From contig NZ_CP021455.1 in assembly GCF_002158865.1 (NCBI RefSeq), forward strand, positions 1,302,001-1,366,000: a stretch of 64,000 bases of DNA, written 5' to 3'. Numbering within the stretch: position 1 is the stretch's first letter; each line of letters opens with the position of its first letter. The position numbers and the translations under genes are program-made. A model generated the notes under the pieces. The model was given only the letters and a program-made list of their open reading frames with translations, had not been told where the DNA came from and searched no databases. Of this stretch, positions 34,517 to 43,511 are shown piece by piece. The stretch is from Comamonas serinivorans (GTDB lineage: Bacteria > Pseudomonadota > Gammaproteobacteria > Burkholderiales > Burkholderiaceae_C).

Positions 34517-35227
34517 ATGATTGACAAGATCGCGGCCTCGGTGGCCGACGCGCTGGCTGGCGTGCAAGACGGTTCGACCGTGCTGATCGGCGGCTTCGGC
34601 ACCGCTGGCATCCCGAACGAGCTCATCGACGGCCTCATTGAGCAGGGCGCCAAGGACCTGACCCTGGTCTGCAACAACGCCGGCAATGGCGACGAGGGCG
34701 TGGCGGCACTGCTCAAGTCGGGCCGGGTGCGCAAGGTGATCTGCAGCTTCCCGCGCCAGGCCGACAGCTACGTGTTCGACGAGCTGTACCGCGCCGGCAA
34801 GGTGGAGCTGGAGCTGGTGCCGCAAGGCAACCTGGCCGAGCGCTGCCGCGCCGCCGGCGCCGGCATCGGCGGCTTCTTCACGCCCACGGGTTTTGGCACC
34901 GAGCTGGCCAAGAACCCCGATGGCAGCCTGAAGGAAACGCGCGAGATCAACGGCAAGCAGTACGTGTTCGAGTTGCCCATCTACGGCGATGTGGCGCTGG
35001 TCAAGGCCGAAACCGGCGACCGCTGGGGCAACCTGATGTACCGCAAGGCGGCGCGCAACTTCGGCCCCGTGATGGCCATGGCGGCCAAGTTCACCGTGGC
35101 CTCGGTGCACGAGGTCGTCGAGCTGGGTACGCTGGACCCCGAAACCGTGGTCACGCCCGGCATCTTCGTCAGCAAGGTGGTCAAGGTCACGCGCACCGAG
35201 ACCAAGGCCGGCGGCATCAAGGCTTGA
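34517..35227 (+). CDS. pcaI: 3-oxoadipate CoA-transferase subunit A
   Basis: A 236-residue alpha subunit of the class I CoA-transferase that moves CoA from succinyl-CoA to 3-oxoadipate. VLIGGFGTAGIPNELIDGLI and LVCNNAGNGDEGVAALLKSG are family segments. FFTPTGFGTELAKNPDG is the region that closes over the substrate. GGAG precedes the ATG by eight bases. The beta subunit follows 13 bases downstream. Confidence 0.95.
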   Translation: MIDKIAASVADALAGVQDGSTVLIGGFGTAGIPNELIDGLIEQGAKDLTLVCNNAGNGDEGVAALLKSGRVRKVICSFPRQADSYVFDELYRAGKVELELVPQGNLAERCRAAGAGIGGFFTPTGFGTELAKNPDGSLKETREINGKQYVFELPIYGDVALVKAETGDRWGNLMYRKAARNFGPVMAMAAKFTVASVHEVVELGTLDPETVVTPGIFVSKVVKVTRTETKAGGIKA

Positions 35228-35240
35228 TCAGGAGACGACC

Positions 35241-35885
35241 ATGAGCTATCAAAAACGCAGCAAAGATCAACTCGCCGCCCTGGTTGCCCAAGACATCCCG
35301 GACGGCGCCTACGTCAACCTGGGCATTGGCCAGCCCACGCTGGTGGCCAACCACATCCCGGCCGGCCGCGAGGTCGTGCTGCAGTCCGAGAACGGCATCC
35401 TGGGCATGGGCCCGGCGCCGGCCAAGGGCGAGGAAGACTACGACCTCATCAACGCCGGCAAGCAGCCCGTCACGCTGCTGGCGGGCGGCAGCTTTTTCCA
35501 CCATGCCGACAGCTTCGGCATGATGCGCGGCGGCCACCTGGACGTCTGCGTGCTGGGCGCGTTTCAGGTCGCCACCAACGGCGACCTGGCCAACTGGAGC
35601 ACGGGTGAGCCCGGCGCCATCCCGGCCGTGGGCGGTGCCATGGACCTCGCCGTGGGCGCTAAGCAGACCTGGGTGATGATGGACCTGCTGACCAAGCAGG
35701 GCGTGTCCAAGATCGTGGACCGCTGCAGCTACCCGCTGACCGGCATCGGCTGCGTCAAGCGCGTCTACACCGACCTGGCGACCTTCGCCGTCACCGACCA
35801 GGGCATGCAGGTGCTCAGCATGGTCGATGGCCTGAGCCTGGCCGAGCTGCAGCAGCTCGTCGGCCAGCCGCTGCACGCGGCCTGA
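35241..35885 (+). CDS. pcaJ: 3-oxoadipate CoA-transferase subunit B
   Basis: A 214-residue beta subunit. The catalytic glutamate lies in VLQSENGILGMGPAPAKGEE, and YVNLGIGQPTLVANHIP and GGHLDVCVLGAFQVATNGDL are family signatures. It is spaced 13 bases after pcaI with AGGAG in front of the ATG, so the two are made in equal amounts. A 52-bp palindrome separates it from pcaF. Confidence 0.95.
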   Translation: MSYQKRSKDQLAALVAQDIPDGAYVNLGIGQPTLVANHIPAGREVVLQSENGILGMGPAPAKGEEDYDLINAGKQPVTLLAGGSFFHHADSFGMMRGGHLDVCVLGAFQVATNGDLANWSTGEPGAIPAVGGAMDLAVGAKQTWVMMDLLTKQGVSKIVDRCSYPLTGIGCVKRVYTDLATFAVTDQGMQVLSMVDGLSLAELQQLVGQPLHAA

Positions 35886-35894
35886 TGTGTTGAT

Positions 35895-35946
35895 GGGGTA
35901 TCGTGCCACGCCCGTTTTGAAATAAACGGCAGTGGCCGCATACCCC
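35895..35946. repeat. 52-bp palindromic element, copy 11
   Basis: Ends GGGGTAT and ATACCCC, core CCGTTTTGAAATAAACGG. It lies in the 105-bp gap between pcaJ and pcaF, inside what looks like one operon. Confidence 0.92.
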
Positions 35947-35990
35947 CGCTTTCGATTTTCTGTTGCCACCCCTTTCACCCGGAGACTGTC

Positions 35991-37193
35991 ATGACCCAAG
36001 CTTTCATCTGCGACGCCATTCGCACCCCCTTCGGCCGCTACGGCGGCGCCCTGTCCTCGGTGCGCACCGACGACCTGGCCGCCATCGTCATCCAGGCCCT
36101 GATGGCGCGCAACGCCAAGGTGGACTGGGCCAGCGTGAACGACGTGATCTTTGGCTGCGCCAACCAGGCCGGCGAAGACAACCGCAACGTGGCCCGCATG
36201 GCCGGCCTGCTGGCGGGCCTGCCCGTGGAGGTGCCCGGCGCCACCATCAACCGCCTGTGCGGCTCCAGCCTGGACGCCATCGGCACGGCCGCGCGCGCCA
36301 TCAAGTCCGGTGAAACCAACCTGATGATCGCCGGCGGCGTCGAATCCATGAGCCGCGCCCCCTTCGTCATGCCCAAGGCCGAGTCGGCCTTCAGCCGCAA
36401 CAACGCCGTGTACGACACGACCATCGGCTGGCGCTTCGTCAACAAGCTGATGAAGGCGCAGTTCGGCGTCGATTCCATGCCCGAGACGGCCGAGAACGTG
36501 GCCACCGATTACAAGATCGAGCGTGAAGCGCAGGACAAGATGGCGCTGAACAGCCAGTTGCGTGCCGTGGCCGCGCAAAAGGCGGGTCACCTGGCGCGCG
36601 AGATCACGCCCGTCACCATCCCGCAAAAGAAGGGCGACCCCAAGGTCGTGGACACCGACGAGCACCCGCGCGAAACCAGCCTGGAAGCGCTGGCCAAGCT
36701 CAAGGGCGTGGTGCGCCCCGATGGCACGGTGACGGCCGGCAACGCCAGCGGCGTGAACGATGGCTCGTGCGCCGTGCTGATGGCCGATGAAGCCACGGCC
36801 GCCAAGAACGGCCTGACGCCGCGTGCCCGCATCGTGGGCATGGCCACGGCCGGCGTGGCACCGCGCATCATGGGCATCGGCCCGGCGCCGGCGACCGAGA
36901 AGGTGCTGGCCCAGACCGGCATCCAGCTCGACCAGCTCGACGTCATCGAGCTGAACGAAGCCTTTGCCGCGCAAGGCCTGGCCGTGCTGCGCAGCCTGGG
37001 CCTGCAGGACGAAGACCCGCGCGTCAACGCCTGGGGCGGTGCGATTGCCCTGGGCCACCCCCTGGGCGCCTCGGGTGCCCGCCTGGTGACCACGGCCATC
37101 AACCGCCTGGAGCACACCGGTGGCAAGTACGCGCTGTGCACCATGTGCATCGGCGTGGGCCAGGGCATCGCCCTGGTGATCGAACGCGTCTGA
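35991..37193 (+). CDS. pcaF: 3-oxoadipyl-CoA thiolase
   Basis: A 400-residue thiolase splitting 3-oxoadipyl-CoA into succinyl-CoA and acetyl-CoA. The nucleophilic Cys is in TINRLCGSSLDAI. The other catalytic motifs are GGAIALGHPLGASGAR (His) and CTMCIGVGQGIALV (second Cys), plus ELNEAFAAQ. The N-terminus AFICDAIRTPFGRYGGALS is typical of PcaF. GGAG lies upstream. It completes the last step of the pathway begun by pcaIJ. Confidence 0.95.
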   Translation: MTQAFICDAIRTPFGRYGGALSSVRTDDLAAIVIQALMARNAKVDWASVNDVIFGCANQAGEDNRNVARMAGLLAGLPVEVPGATINRLCGSSLDAIGTAARAIKSGETNLMIAGGVESMSRAPFVMPKAESAFSRNNAVYDTTIGWRFVNKLMKAQFGVDSMPETAENVATDYKIEREAQDKMALNSQLRAVAAQKAGHLAREITPVTIPQKKGDPKVVDTDEHPRETSLEALAKLKGVVRPDGTVTAGNASGVNDGSCAVLMADEATAAKNGLTPRARIVGMATAGVAPRIMGIGPAPATEKVLAQTGIQLDQLDVIELNEAFAAQGLAVLRSLGLQDEDPRVNAWGGAIALGHPLGASGARLVTTAINRLEHTGGKYALCTMCIGVGQGIALVIERV

Positions 37194-37335
37194 TCCCCAG
37201 CGCGCCCTGCGCGGCGGCGTCCGGCCTGGCAGACCCCCTTCGCGTGGCCTGCCAGGCCGGTTGTCTGCTGTGCGGCAGCAGGCCGCCACGAGCTGGTCTA
37301 TGGTCCGCCAGCGTGCAGCCAACGAGGAGAGTCCC

Positions 37336-38148
37336 ATGCCGTCGAATGTGCAAACCCTGGAAGTCGAAACCGGCGCGTTTCGGGTGGCTGATGAGGGCCC
37401 CCGGGAGGCGCCCGTGCTGGTGCTGTCCAACTCGCTGGGCACGACGCTGGAGATGTGGGACGCGCAGGCCGAGGTGCTCAGCCAGCGGCTGCGCGTGATC
37501 CGCTACGACACCCGCGGCCACGGGGGCAGTGTGGTCAGCTCCGGCCCCTACAGCGTGTCCGAGCTGGCGCGCGACGTGCTGCAGATCCTCGATGCCCTGG
37601 GCGTCGAGCGGGCGGCCTTCTGCGGCATCTCCATGGGCGGCATCACCGGCCTGGCACTGGCTTTGGCGGCGCCCGAACGCCTGACGCACGTGGTGGTGGC
37701 CAACAGCGCCGCCAAGATCGGCGATGCGGCCATGTGGCGTGAACGCGCGGACCTGGTGCGCCGCGAGGGCGCCAAGGCCATGTCGCAACTGGCCGAGACG
37801 GCGCCGGGCCGCTGGTTCACGCCGGCCTTCACGGCCGCCCACCCCGAGGTTGTGCAGCGCACCCAGGCCTGGATCGCCAACACCGCGCCCGAAGGCTATG
37901 CCGCCTGCTGCGATGCGCTGGGCGAGGCCGACCTGCGCGAGCCCATCGCCGCCATCCGCACGCCCACGCTGCTGATCGCCGGCGAGGTCGACCCGACCAC
38001 CACGGTGGCCGATGCGCAGTTCATGCAGGCGGCGATCGACGGCGCGCAGCTGCGCGTGTTGCCCACGGCGCACCTGTCGAACGTGGAGGCCGCCGAGGCC
38101 TTCACGCAGGCGCTGGCCGACTTCGTGCAGCCGGGCGCGGCGGGCTGA
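37336..38148 (+). CDS. pcaD: 3-oxoadipate enol-lactonase
   Basis: A 270-residue alpha/beta hydrolase that opens 3-oxoadipate enol-lactone. The nucleophile elbow is FCGISMGGITGLAL, the acid lies at LLIAGEVDPTTTVADA and the His at TAHLSNVEAAEAF. VIRYDTRGHGGS is typical of the family. GAGGAGA precedes the ATG. No pcaC, pcaB or pcaGH is in the window, so the upper pathway must be encoded elsewhere. Confidence 0.93.
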   Translation: MPSNVQTLEVETGAFRVADEGPREAPVLVLSNSLGTTLEMWDAQAEVLSQRLRVIRYDTRGHGGSVVSSGPYSVSELARDVLQILDALGVERAAFCGISMGGITGLALALAAPERLTHVVVANSAAKIGDAAMWRERADLVRREGAKAMSQLAETAPGRWFTPAFTAAHPEVVQRTQAWIANTAPEGYAACCDALGEADLREPIAAIRTPTLLIAGEVDPTTTVADAQFMQAAIDGAQLRVLPTAHLSNVEAAEAFTQALADFVQPGAAG

Positions 38149-38191
38149 GCCGGCGCGGACCGATTTCCAACAAGAACCATCAGGAGACACC

Positions 38192-39271
38192 ATGAGCAAC
38201 CCGCGCTGGACGCAGCGACCCGAGGGGTCGACCTGGGGCGATTTCGGGCCGGACGACCAACTGGGCCGCCTGAACCTGCTGACCGATGCCAAGCGCCTGC
38301 AGGGCGTGGCCGAGGTCCAGACCGGCAAGGCGTTCTGCCTGAGCCTGCCGCTGGACTACCCCGGCGGCAACGGCCTCAACCCCAACCGCCATCCGCCGGT
38401 GCTGCGGCCGACCACGCGCTCGGGGGGCGTGAACTACAACTTCCTGTTCCGGCGCCTGATCGAGGGGGCGACCGATGTGCTGTCGGACGACCTGGCCATC
38501 CTGCACCTGCAGTACTCGACCCAGTGGGATTCGTTCGCGCACGCCGGCGGCCTGTTCGACGTGAACGGCGATGGCGTGGCCGAAGCCGTCTACTACAACG
38601 GCTTTGCCGCCGGTGAGGCCGTGGTGGGCCCCAGCAGCGCCGCGGATGTCGGCGTGCCGGCCACCAACCCGCAGGCCACGGCCGAGGCCATGCGCGGCGT
38701 CAGCACCTGCGGCGCGCGCCAGCTCGGCATCGAGCACATGGCCGCCACCAGCGTGCAGGGGCGCGGCGTGCTCATCAACCTGCGCAAGCACTTTGGCGAT
38801 GGCCGCACGCTGATCGGGTACGAGCAACTCATGCAGGCCATGCAGGCCGACGGCGTGGTGGTCGAGCCGGGCGACATGGTCTGTCTGTACACGGGGTTCT
38901 CGGACGTGGTGCTGGGCATGAACCGCCAGCCCGACAGCGAGGCCCTGCACAACGCCTGCGCGGTGCTGGACGGCCGCGACGAGCGCCTGCTGCAGTGGAT
39001 CACCGACAGCCAGCTGGCCGTGCTGATCGCCGACAACTACGCCGTGGAAGCCTACCCCGCACGCCAGGCCGCCGTGGCTTGCTGCGCCCAGCTGCCGTTG
39101 CACGAGCACTGCCTGTTCAAGCTGGGCGTGCACCTGGGCGAGCTGTGGTACCTGCGCGAGCTGGCCGACTGGCTGGCCGCCAATGGCCGTCACCGCTTCT
39201 TGCTGACGGCGCCGCCGCTGCGCCTGCCCGGCGCCGTGGGTTCGCCGGCCACGCCCGTCGCCACCGTTTGA
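38192..39271 (+). CDS. Cyclase-family metal hydrolase (kynurenine-formamidase-like)
   Basis: A 359-residue protein of the putative cyclase family (PF04199-like). Conserved parts are WGDFGPDDQLGRLNLLTDAK, the metal-region LQYSTQWDSFAHAGGLFD, and ADNYAVEAYPARQAAVACC with LPLHEHCLFKLGVHLGELW near the end. Members hydrolyse amides or lactones of aromatic breakdown products. GGAG is nine bases upstream. Its place between pcaD and the YciI/SDR/TctC genes suggests a related ring-derived substrate; the exact reaction is unknown. Confidence 0.85.
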   Translation: MSNPRWTQRPEGSTWGDFGPDDQLGRLNLLTDAKRLQGVAEVQTGKAFCLSLPLDYPGGNGLNPNRHPPVLRPTTRSGGVNYNFLFRRLIEGATDVLSDDLAILHLQYSTQWDSFAHAGGLFDVNGDGVAEAVYYNGFAAGEAVVGPSSAADVGVPATNPQATAEAMRGVSTCGARQLGIEHMAATSVQGRGVLINLRKHFGDGRTLIGYEQLMQAMQADGVVVEPGDMVCLYTGFSDVVLGMNRQPDSEALHNACAVLDGRDERLLQWITDSQLAVLIADNYAVEAYPARQAAVACCAQLPLHEHCLFKLGVHLGELWYLRELADWLAANGRHRFLLTAPPLRLPGAVGSPATPVATV

Positions 39272-39281
39272 GGAGCACCGC

Positions 39282-39578
39282 ATGCCTTACCTGATCGAGA
39301 CCTTTGACAAGCCCGGCGCTGCAGCCGTGCGCCAGGCCGCCCGCGAGGAGCACCTGGCCTTCCTCGCGCAAGAGGCCCGCCTGCTGCTCGCCTGCGGCGC
39401 CAAGCTCAGCGACGACGGCAGCGCCGCGCTGGGTGGCTTCTACATCGTGGACCTGGAGACGCGCGAGGCCGCGCAGGACTTCATAGACCGCGACCCGTTC
39501 TCCCGCGTGCAGCTGTTCTCGGACGTGCGCATCACGCGCTGGCGCAAGGCCTACCTGGACGGTGCGTGTTTCCTGTGA
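39282..39578 (+). CDS. YciI-family protein
   Basis: A 98-residue ferredoxin-like-fold protein (YCII/muconolactone-isomerase-like). It has the family His in the early part (REEHLAFLAQE) and ends in RVQLFSDVRITRWRKAYLDG, and SAALGGFYIVDLETREAAQD is the usual middle. It begins 10 bases after the cyclase gene with AGGAG, so the two are coupled. It probably acts on the same or the next intermediate; no assay-level function is known. Confidence 0.86.
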   Translation: MPYLIETFDKPGAAAVRQAAREEHLAFLAQEARLLLACGAKLSDDGSAALGGFYIVDLETREAAQDFIDRDPFSRVQLFSDVRITRWRKAYLDGACFL

Positions 39579-39589
39579 CTGTGTTTTGA

Positions 39590-39641
39590 CCAGTATGGCC
39601 TGGTTCTCGTTGAATTGAGAACGAGAAGCCGGTCATACTCC
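39590..39641. repeat. 52-bp palindromic element, copy 12
   Basis: Ends CCAGTAT and ATACTCC, with a strong TTCTCGTTGAATTGAGAACG core. It lies between the YciI gene and the SDR gene. Confidence 0.9.
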
Positions 39642-39657
39642 TGAGTAGTGAATCGAC

Positions 39658-40377
39658 ATGAGTGAACCCCACACCGGCACGCGCGAGCGCGTGCTCATCA
39701 CCGGCGGTGCCAACGGCATCGGCAAGGCCACGGCCGACGCCTGCCGTGCGCAGGGCTGGGAGGCCGTGATCATCGACCGCGAGGGGGACGGCATCCGGGC
39801 CGACCTCTCCGACCCCGAACAGACGGCCCGCGCGCTGCGCGAGGCACTGGCCGGCGGCCCCATCACGCGCCTGGTCAACAACGTGGGGGTGGTGGTGCCG
39901 GCGCTGGCGCAGGACCAGACCCTGGCGGAGTTCGAGCTGGCCGTGTCGGTCAACCTGCGCTGCAGCTTTCAGTGCATGCAGGCCCTGCTGCCGGGCATGC
40001 AGGCGGCCGGCTTTGGCCGCATCGTCAACATGTCGTCGCGCGCGGCCCTGGGCAAGGAGCTGCGCACCGCCTACAGCATGACCAAGGCCGGCCTCATCGG
40101 CATGACGCGTGTGTGGGCGCTGGAGCTCGGCGAGTTCGGCATCACGGCCAACGCGATCGGCCCGGGCCCCATCCGCACCGAACTGTTCGACCGCGCCAAC
40201 CCGCCCGATTCGCCGCGCACGCAGGCCATCATCGATGGCGTACCGGTCAAGCGCCTGGGCACGCCCGACGACGTGGCGAGCGCCGTGCGCTTCTTCCTCG
40301 GCGCCGACAGTGGCTTCGTCACCGGCCAGGTGCTGTACGTCTGCGGCGGCATGACCGTGGGCGTGGCGCCGGTCTGA
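39658..40377 (+). CDS. Short-chain dehydrogenase/reductase
   Basis: A 239-residue NAD(P)-dependent SDR. The cofactor motif is VLITGGANGIGKATADACRA, then RLVNNVGVV and the catalytic set Ser (NMSSRAAL) with TAYSMTKAG supplying Tyr and Lys. The C-terminal GFVTGQVLYVCGGMTVGV is typical. The substrate is unknown. It follows the cyclase/YciI pair in the same direction, so an oxidation step in the same catabolic route is a reasonable guess. Confidence 0.9.
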   Translation: MSEPHTGTRERVLITGGANGIGKATADACRAQGWEAVIIDREGDGIRADLSDPEQTARALREALAGGPITRLVNNVGVVVPALAQDQTLAEFELAVSVNLRCSFQCMQALLPGMQAAGFGRIVNMSSRAALGKELRTAYSMTKAGLIGMTRVWALELGEFGITANAIGPGPIRTELFDRANPPDSPRTQAIIDGVPVKRLGTPDDVASAVRFFLGADSGFVTGQVLYVCGGMTVGVAPV

Positions 40378-40412
40378 GGCCGGGCAAACGCCATCCCGAA
40401 CCTGAGCAGCCT

Positions 40413-40432
40413 CCGCTGACGCCTGTCAGCGG
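40413..40432 (+). other. Hairpin after the SDR gene (no T tract)
   Basis: Perfect 8-bp stem CCGCTGAC / GTCAGCGG with a 4-base loop, 36 bases past the SDR stop. It lacks a U-run, so it would be at most a weak or Rho-assisted terminator or an RNA 3' end. Confidence 0.45.
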
Positions 40433-40649
40433 TGCGCGGCCGTGGCGCTGCCATGGCCTTGAAACGCATGCCGGCGAGCCGGCCCTCGAGCGCGAGGGCG
40501 CGAGCCGGTGTGGATCGCCCAACGAGGTGCCCGTGCAGGTCCCCTAGGAAGGACCGCACGGGCGTTCCGCAGCGGGCATATTTGGATCGCTCACGCACGC
40601 CAGCTTGGACCCTTGCGTGCAGGAGCGACCGCAAACCCTGGAGTCCCCC

Positions 40650-41651
40650 ATGCAGAAGTCTGTCATTCTCACGTCGCGTCGCGCGGCGGTCGCCACCCTG
40701 GCTGTCGCAGCAGCGACCCTGGCCGCGCCTGGCCTGGCCAGCGCCGCCGACGCATACCCCAACAAATCGCTGACCATCGTGGTGCCGTTCTCGGCCGGCG
40801 GCACGACCGACATCCTGGCGCGCATCGTCGGCAAGTCGCTGGGCGACGAGCTGGGCCAGGCCGTCATCATCGACAACCGCGCCGGCGCCGGCGGCAACAT
40901 CGGTGCGCAGGTGGCCTCGCGCGCCAAGGCCGACGGCTACACGCTGTTCATGGGCACGGTGGGCACGCACGCCATCAACGAAACGCTGTACAAGAAGCTG
41001 CCCTTCAAGCCGCTGGGCGATTTCGCGCCGCTGACGCGCGTGGCCATGGTGCCCAACATCCTGGTCGCCCACCCCAGCCAGCCCTTCAAGACGGTCAAGG
41101 AGATGATCGCCTACGCGCAGAAGAACCCCGGTCGCCTGACCTATGGCTCGCCCGGCAACGGCAGCTCGCCCCATGTCTCGGGTGAGCTGTTCGAGAGCCT
41201 GACCAAGACCGAGCTGCTGCACGTGCCCTACAAGGGCAGCGCGCCGGCCATGAACGACCTGCTGGCCAACCAGGTGAACATCATGTTCGACAACCTGCCG
41301 TCGGCCATGCAGCACGTCAAAGCCGGCAAGCTGGTGCCGATCGCCGTGACCTCGGCCCAGCGTTACCCCGAGCTGCCCAAGGTGCCCACCATCGCCGAAG
41401 CTGGCGTGCCGGGCTACGAGGCCACGTCGTGGTTCGGCCTGTTCACCAACCGCGCCGTGCCCGCACCCATCGTCGCCCAGCTGAACGCGGCCATCGTGAA
41501 GGTGCTGGCCAAGCCCGAGGTGGTGGCGCAGATGAAGGAACAGGGCGCCATCGCCCACCCCGAAACCCCCGCCGCGTTTGACGCCTTCATCAAGGCCGAG
41601 ACGGCCAAGTGGGGCAAGGTGGTGCGCGATTCGGGCGCCACGGCGGACTGA
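40650..41651 (+). CDS. Tripartite tricarboxylate transporter substrate-binding protein (Bug/TctC family), second copy
   Basis: A 333-residue periplasmic binding protein. The signal (ILTSRRAAVATLAVAAATLA and on to ASAAD) contains an Arg pair, and the mature part starts YPNKSLTIVVPFSAGGTTDI. VPYKGSAPAMNDLLANQVNI and MFDNLPSAMQHVKAGKL are diagnostic. It is clearly paralogous to the protein at 9167. Its position after the pca/cyclase genes suggests an aromatic or dicarboxylic ligand; the ligand is unknown. GGAG is eight bases upstream. Confidence 0.94.
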   Translation: MQKSVILTSRRAAVATLAVAAATLAAPGLASAADAYPNKSLTIVVPFSAGGTTDILARIVGKSLGDELGQAVIIDNRAGAGGNIGAQVASRAKADGYTLFMGTVGTHAINETLYKKLPFKPLGDFAPLTRVAMVPNILVAHPSQPFKTVKEMIAYAQKNPGRLTYGSPGNGSSPHVSGELFESLTKTELLHVPYKGSAPAMNDLLANQVNIMFDNLPSAMQHVKAGKLVPIAVTSAQRYPELPKVPTIAEAGVPGYEATSWFGLFTNRAVPAPIVAQLNAAIVKVLAKPEVVAQMKEQGAIAHPETPAAFDAFIKAETAKWGKVVRDSGATAD

Positions 41652-41731
41652 CCCGCCCGGCCCCGCCAATTCCAACCCACTGCCCAGCCCAGCCTCTGTG
41701 GCAGACTGCTCTCCCATTTCGGGAGGCAGCC

Positions 41732-42121
41732 ATGCAGGTGACGGGCGCGGTGCGTTGGGTGTTGCGGTTCGAGGGCTTGGGCCTGTTGGGGCTCTGCCTG
41801 CTGGGCTATGCCCGCCTGGGGCAGGGATGGGGCCAGTTCGCCCTGTGGTTCCTGGTGCCCGATCTGGCGCTCATCGCCTACCTGGCGGGGCCGCGCCTGG
41901 GGGCGTGGGCCTACAACCTGACGCATGCCCTGGTGGGGCCGGTGGTCGTGCTGGGCATCGGCTTGGCGCTGGCCGCGCCCGGGGCGCTGGCCGTTGGCTT
42001 GATCTGGGCGGCTCACATCGGCTTCGACCGCATGCTGGGGTACGGCCTCAAGTATGGGCAGGGATTTCGCTTCACCCACCTGGGTGTCATCGGCCGCGAC
42101 AAGCCCTCGCAACCGGGTTGA
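41732..42121 (+). CDS. DUF4260 family membrane protein
   Basis: A 129-residue protein with about four hydrophobic helices, starting VLRFEGLGLLGLCLLGYARL. FALWFLVPDLALIAYLAGPR and IWAAHIGFDRMLGYGLKY are the DUF4260 signatures, including the conserved HIGFDR. Function unknown. GGGAGG lies before the ATG. It converges on the TRIC-like gene. Confidence 0.87.
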   Translation: MQVTGAVRWVLRFEGLGLLGLCLLGYARLGQGWGQFALWFLVPDLALIAYLAGPRLGAWAYNLTHALVGPVVVLGIGLALAAPGALAVGLIWAAHIGFDRMLGYGLKYGQGFRFTHLGVIGRDKPSQPG

Positions 42122-42134
42122 ACGCCGGCGCCGA

Positions 42135-42803
42135 TCAAGCGCGCCAGTCTGGCAGTCGCCAGTCGCGCCACAGTGCCAGCATGCGCAGGCCGACGGTGGT
42201 GAACACGCAGGCGAAGATGGCGACCCAGGCCGCCCAATCGGTGAGGTATTGGCAGGCGATGTAGATCCAGCCGCCCAGAAAGCTCAACAGCGCATAGGGG
42301 CGGTGGTCGCGCAGGCTCACCGGCACTTCGTTGCAGACCATGTCGCGCAGCACGCCGCCGAACATGCCGGTGATGACCCCCATCAGCGCCGCCACCAGCA
42401 GCGGCATCTGGGCCACCAGCGCGTAGTGCACGCCGCTGGCGGTGAACAGGCCCAAACCCACGGCGTCGGGCCAGAGGATGGCACGCTCGGTGAGGCCATG
42501 GTGCCGGCCGCGCAGCCGCAGCAGCCGCATGCTCAGCACGCTCACGATGAGCACCAGCCACAGCAACTCGTGCTGGGCCACCCAGAAGAAGGGCCGTCGG
42601 TCCAGCAGCAGATCGCGCACGGTGCCGCCGCCAAAGGCAGCCAGGCAAGCCACCACGCACACGCCGACCACATCGAGCCGCTTGCGGGCGCCGGCCAACA
42701 CCCCGGAGAGCGCAAAGGCCAGCGTGGCCAGGGCTTCGACCAGCAGGCGCAGCTGGGCGCCCCAGGTGTAGAGGTCGTTCAGGGTGAAGGCATCCAGCTT
42801 CAT
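42135..42803 (-). CDS. TRIC-family (UPF0126/YicG) cation channel-like protein
   Basis: A 222-residue membrane protein made of two repeats of three helices. Each repeat carries the glycine motif: AAFGGGTVRDLLLDRRPFFW and GMFGGVLRDMVCNEVPVSL. This is the bacterial trimeric intracellular cation channel family, probably a K+ pore. ATG 42803 is chosen because an earlier in-frame ATG lies inside a 52-bp palindrome; no good ribosome-binding site is visible for either. Confidence 0.92.
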   Translation of the reverse strand: MKLDAFTLNDLYTWGAQLRLLVEALATLAFALSGVLAGARKRLDVVGVCVVACLAAFGGGTVRDLLLDRRPFFWVAQHELLWLVLIVSVLSMRLLRLRGRHHGLTERAILWPDAVGLGLFTASGVHYALVAQMPLLVAALMGVITGMFGGVLRDMVCNEVPVSLRDHRPYALLSFLGGWIYIACQYLTDWAAWVAIFACVFTTVGLRMLALWRDWRLPDWRA

Positions 42804-42814
42804 GGTAGTTTGGT

Positions 42815-42866
42815 GGAGTATGAGGCTGTTGTCCATGAAAGGTGATCGGATGAGGTGGTATACCTC
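42815..42866. repeat. 52-bp palindromic element, copy 13
   Basis: Ends GGAGTAT and ATACCTC, with a weak TCCATG / ATCGGA core. It lies between trmL and the TRIC-like gene, close to the latter's start. Confidence 0.75.
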
Positions 42867-42870
42867 TTGA

Positions 42871-43341
42871 TCAGATTGCGTTCGGGAAGCCGATCTGGCG
42901 CCAGGCTTCGTAGGTGGTGACGGCGACGGCGTTGGACAGGTTCAGGCTGCGCTGGTTGGCGCACATGGGCAGGCGCAGGCGGTTGTCGGGTGCGAACGAC
43001 TCGCGCCGCTCGGGCGCGAGACCGCGCGTTTCCGAGCCGAACACCAGCCAGTCGCCCCGCTGGAACGCCACCTGATGCACCCAGCGCGTGCCCCGGGTGG
43101 TGAGGGCAAACATGCGTGTGGGGTCGGGCGCCTGGGTGCGCAGGAAATCGGCCCAGCTGGCGTGGCGGCGCAGGTCGGCGTACTCGTGGTAGTCGAGGCC
43201 GGCGCGTCGCATGTGGCGGTCTTCCATGGAAAAGCCCAAGGGTTCGATCAGGTGCAGCTGGCTGCCGGTGTTGGCCGACAGGCGGATGACGTTGCCGGTG
43301 TTGGGCGGGATTTCGGGCTCGACGAGGACGATGTGGAACAT
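42871..43341 (-). CDS. trmL: tRNA (cytidine/uridine-34-2'-O)-methyltransferase
   Basis: A 156-residue SPOUT methyltransferase acting at the wobble base of tRNA-Leu. It starts MFHIVLVEPEIPPNTGNVIR. The SAM-binding knot is formed by LVFGSETRGLAPE and NRLRLPMCANQRSLNLSNAV. Full length for the family. The 3' end is 5 bases from a 52-bp palindrome. Confidence 0.95.
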   Translation of the reverse strand: MFHIVLVEPEIPPNTGNVIRLSANTGSQLHLIEPLGFSMEDRHMRRAGLDYHEYADLRRHASWADFLRTQAPDPTRMFALTTRGTRWVHQVAFQRGDWLVFGSETRGLAPERRESFAPDNRLRLPMCANQRSLNLSNAVAVTTYEAWRQIGFPNAI

Positions 43342-43511
43342 GGTGAATTTCTGGGGCCCCTGCAGGGCGGCTCGGGGATTGTGCGACAGCCTGCAGCCTG
43401 CTTGGCCCTGTTTGTCACGGCGGCGTGTTGGCCGGTGGGTGCCGGGCGCCAGGGGTGGGCTGTGCGGGATTGGAAGCTGAACCCTGAACGACGGCTGGGG
43501 CGCGCACCGAC

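Noticed and set aside
40481..40560. GC-rich inverted sequences before the second TctC gene as a riboswitch
   Set aside because: Several short hairpins can be drawn in such GC-rich DNA; no conserved riboswitch core was recognisable.
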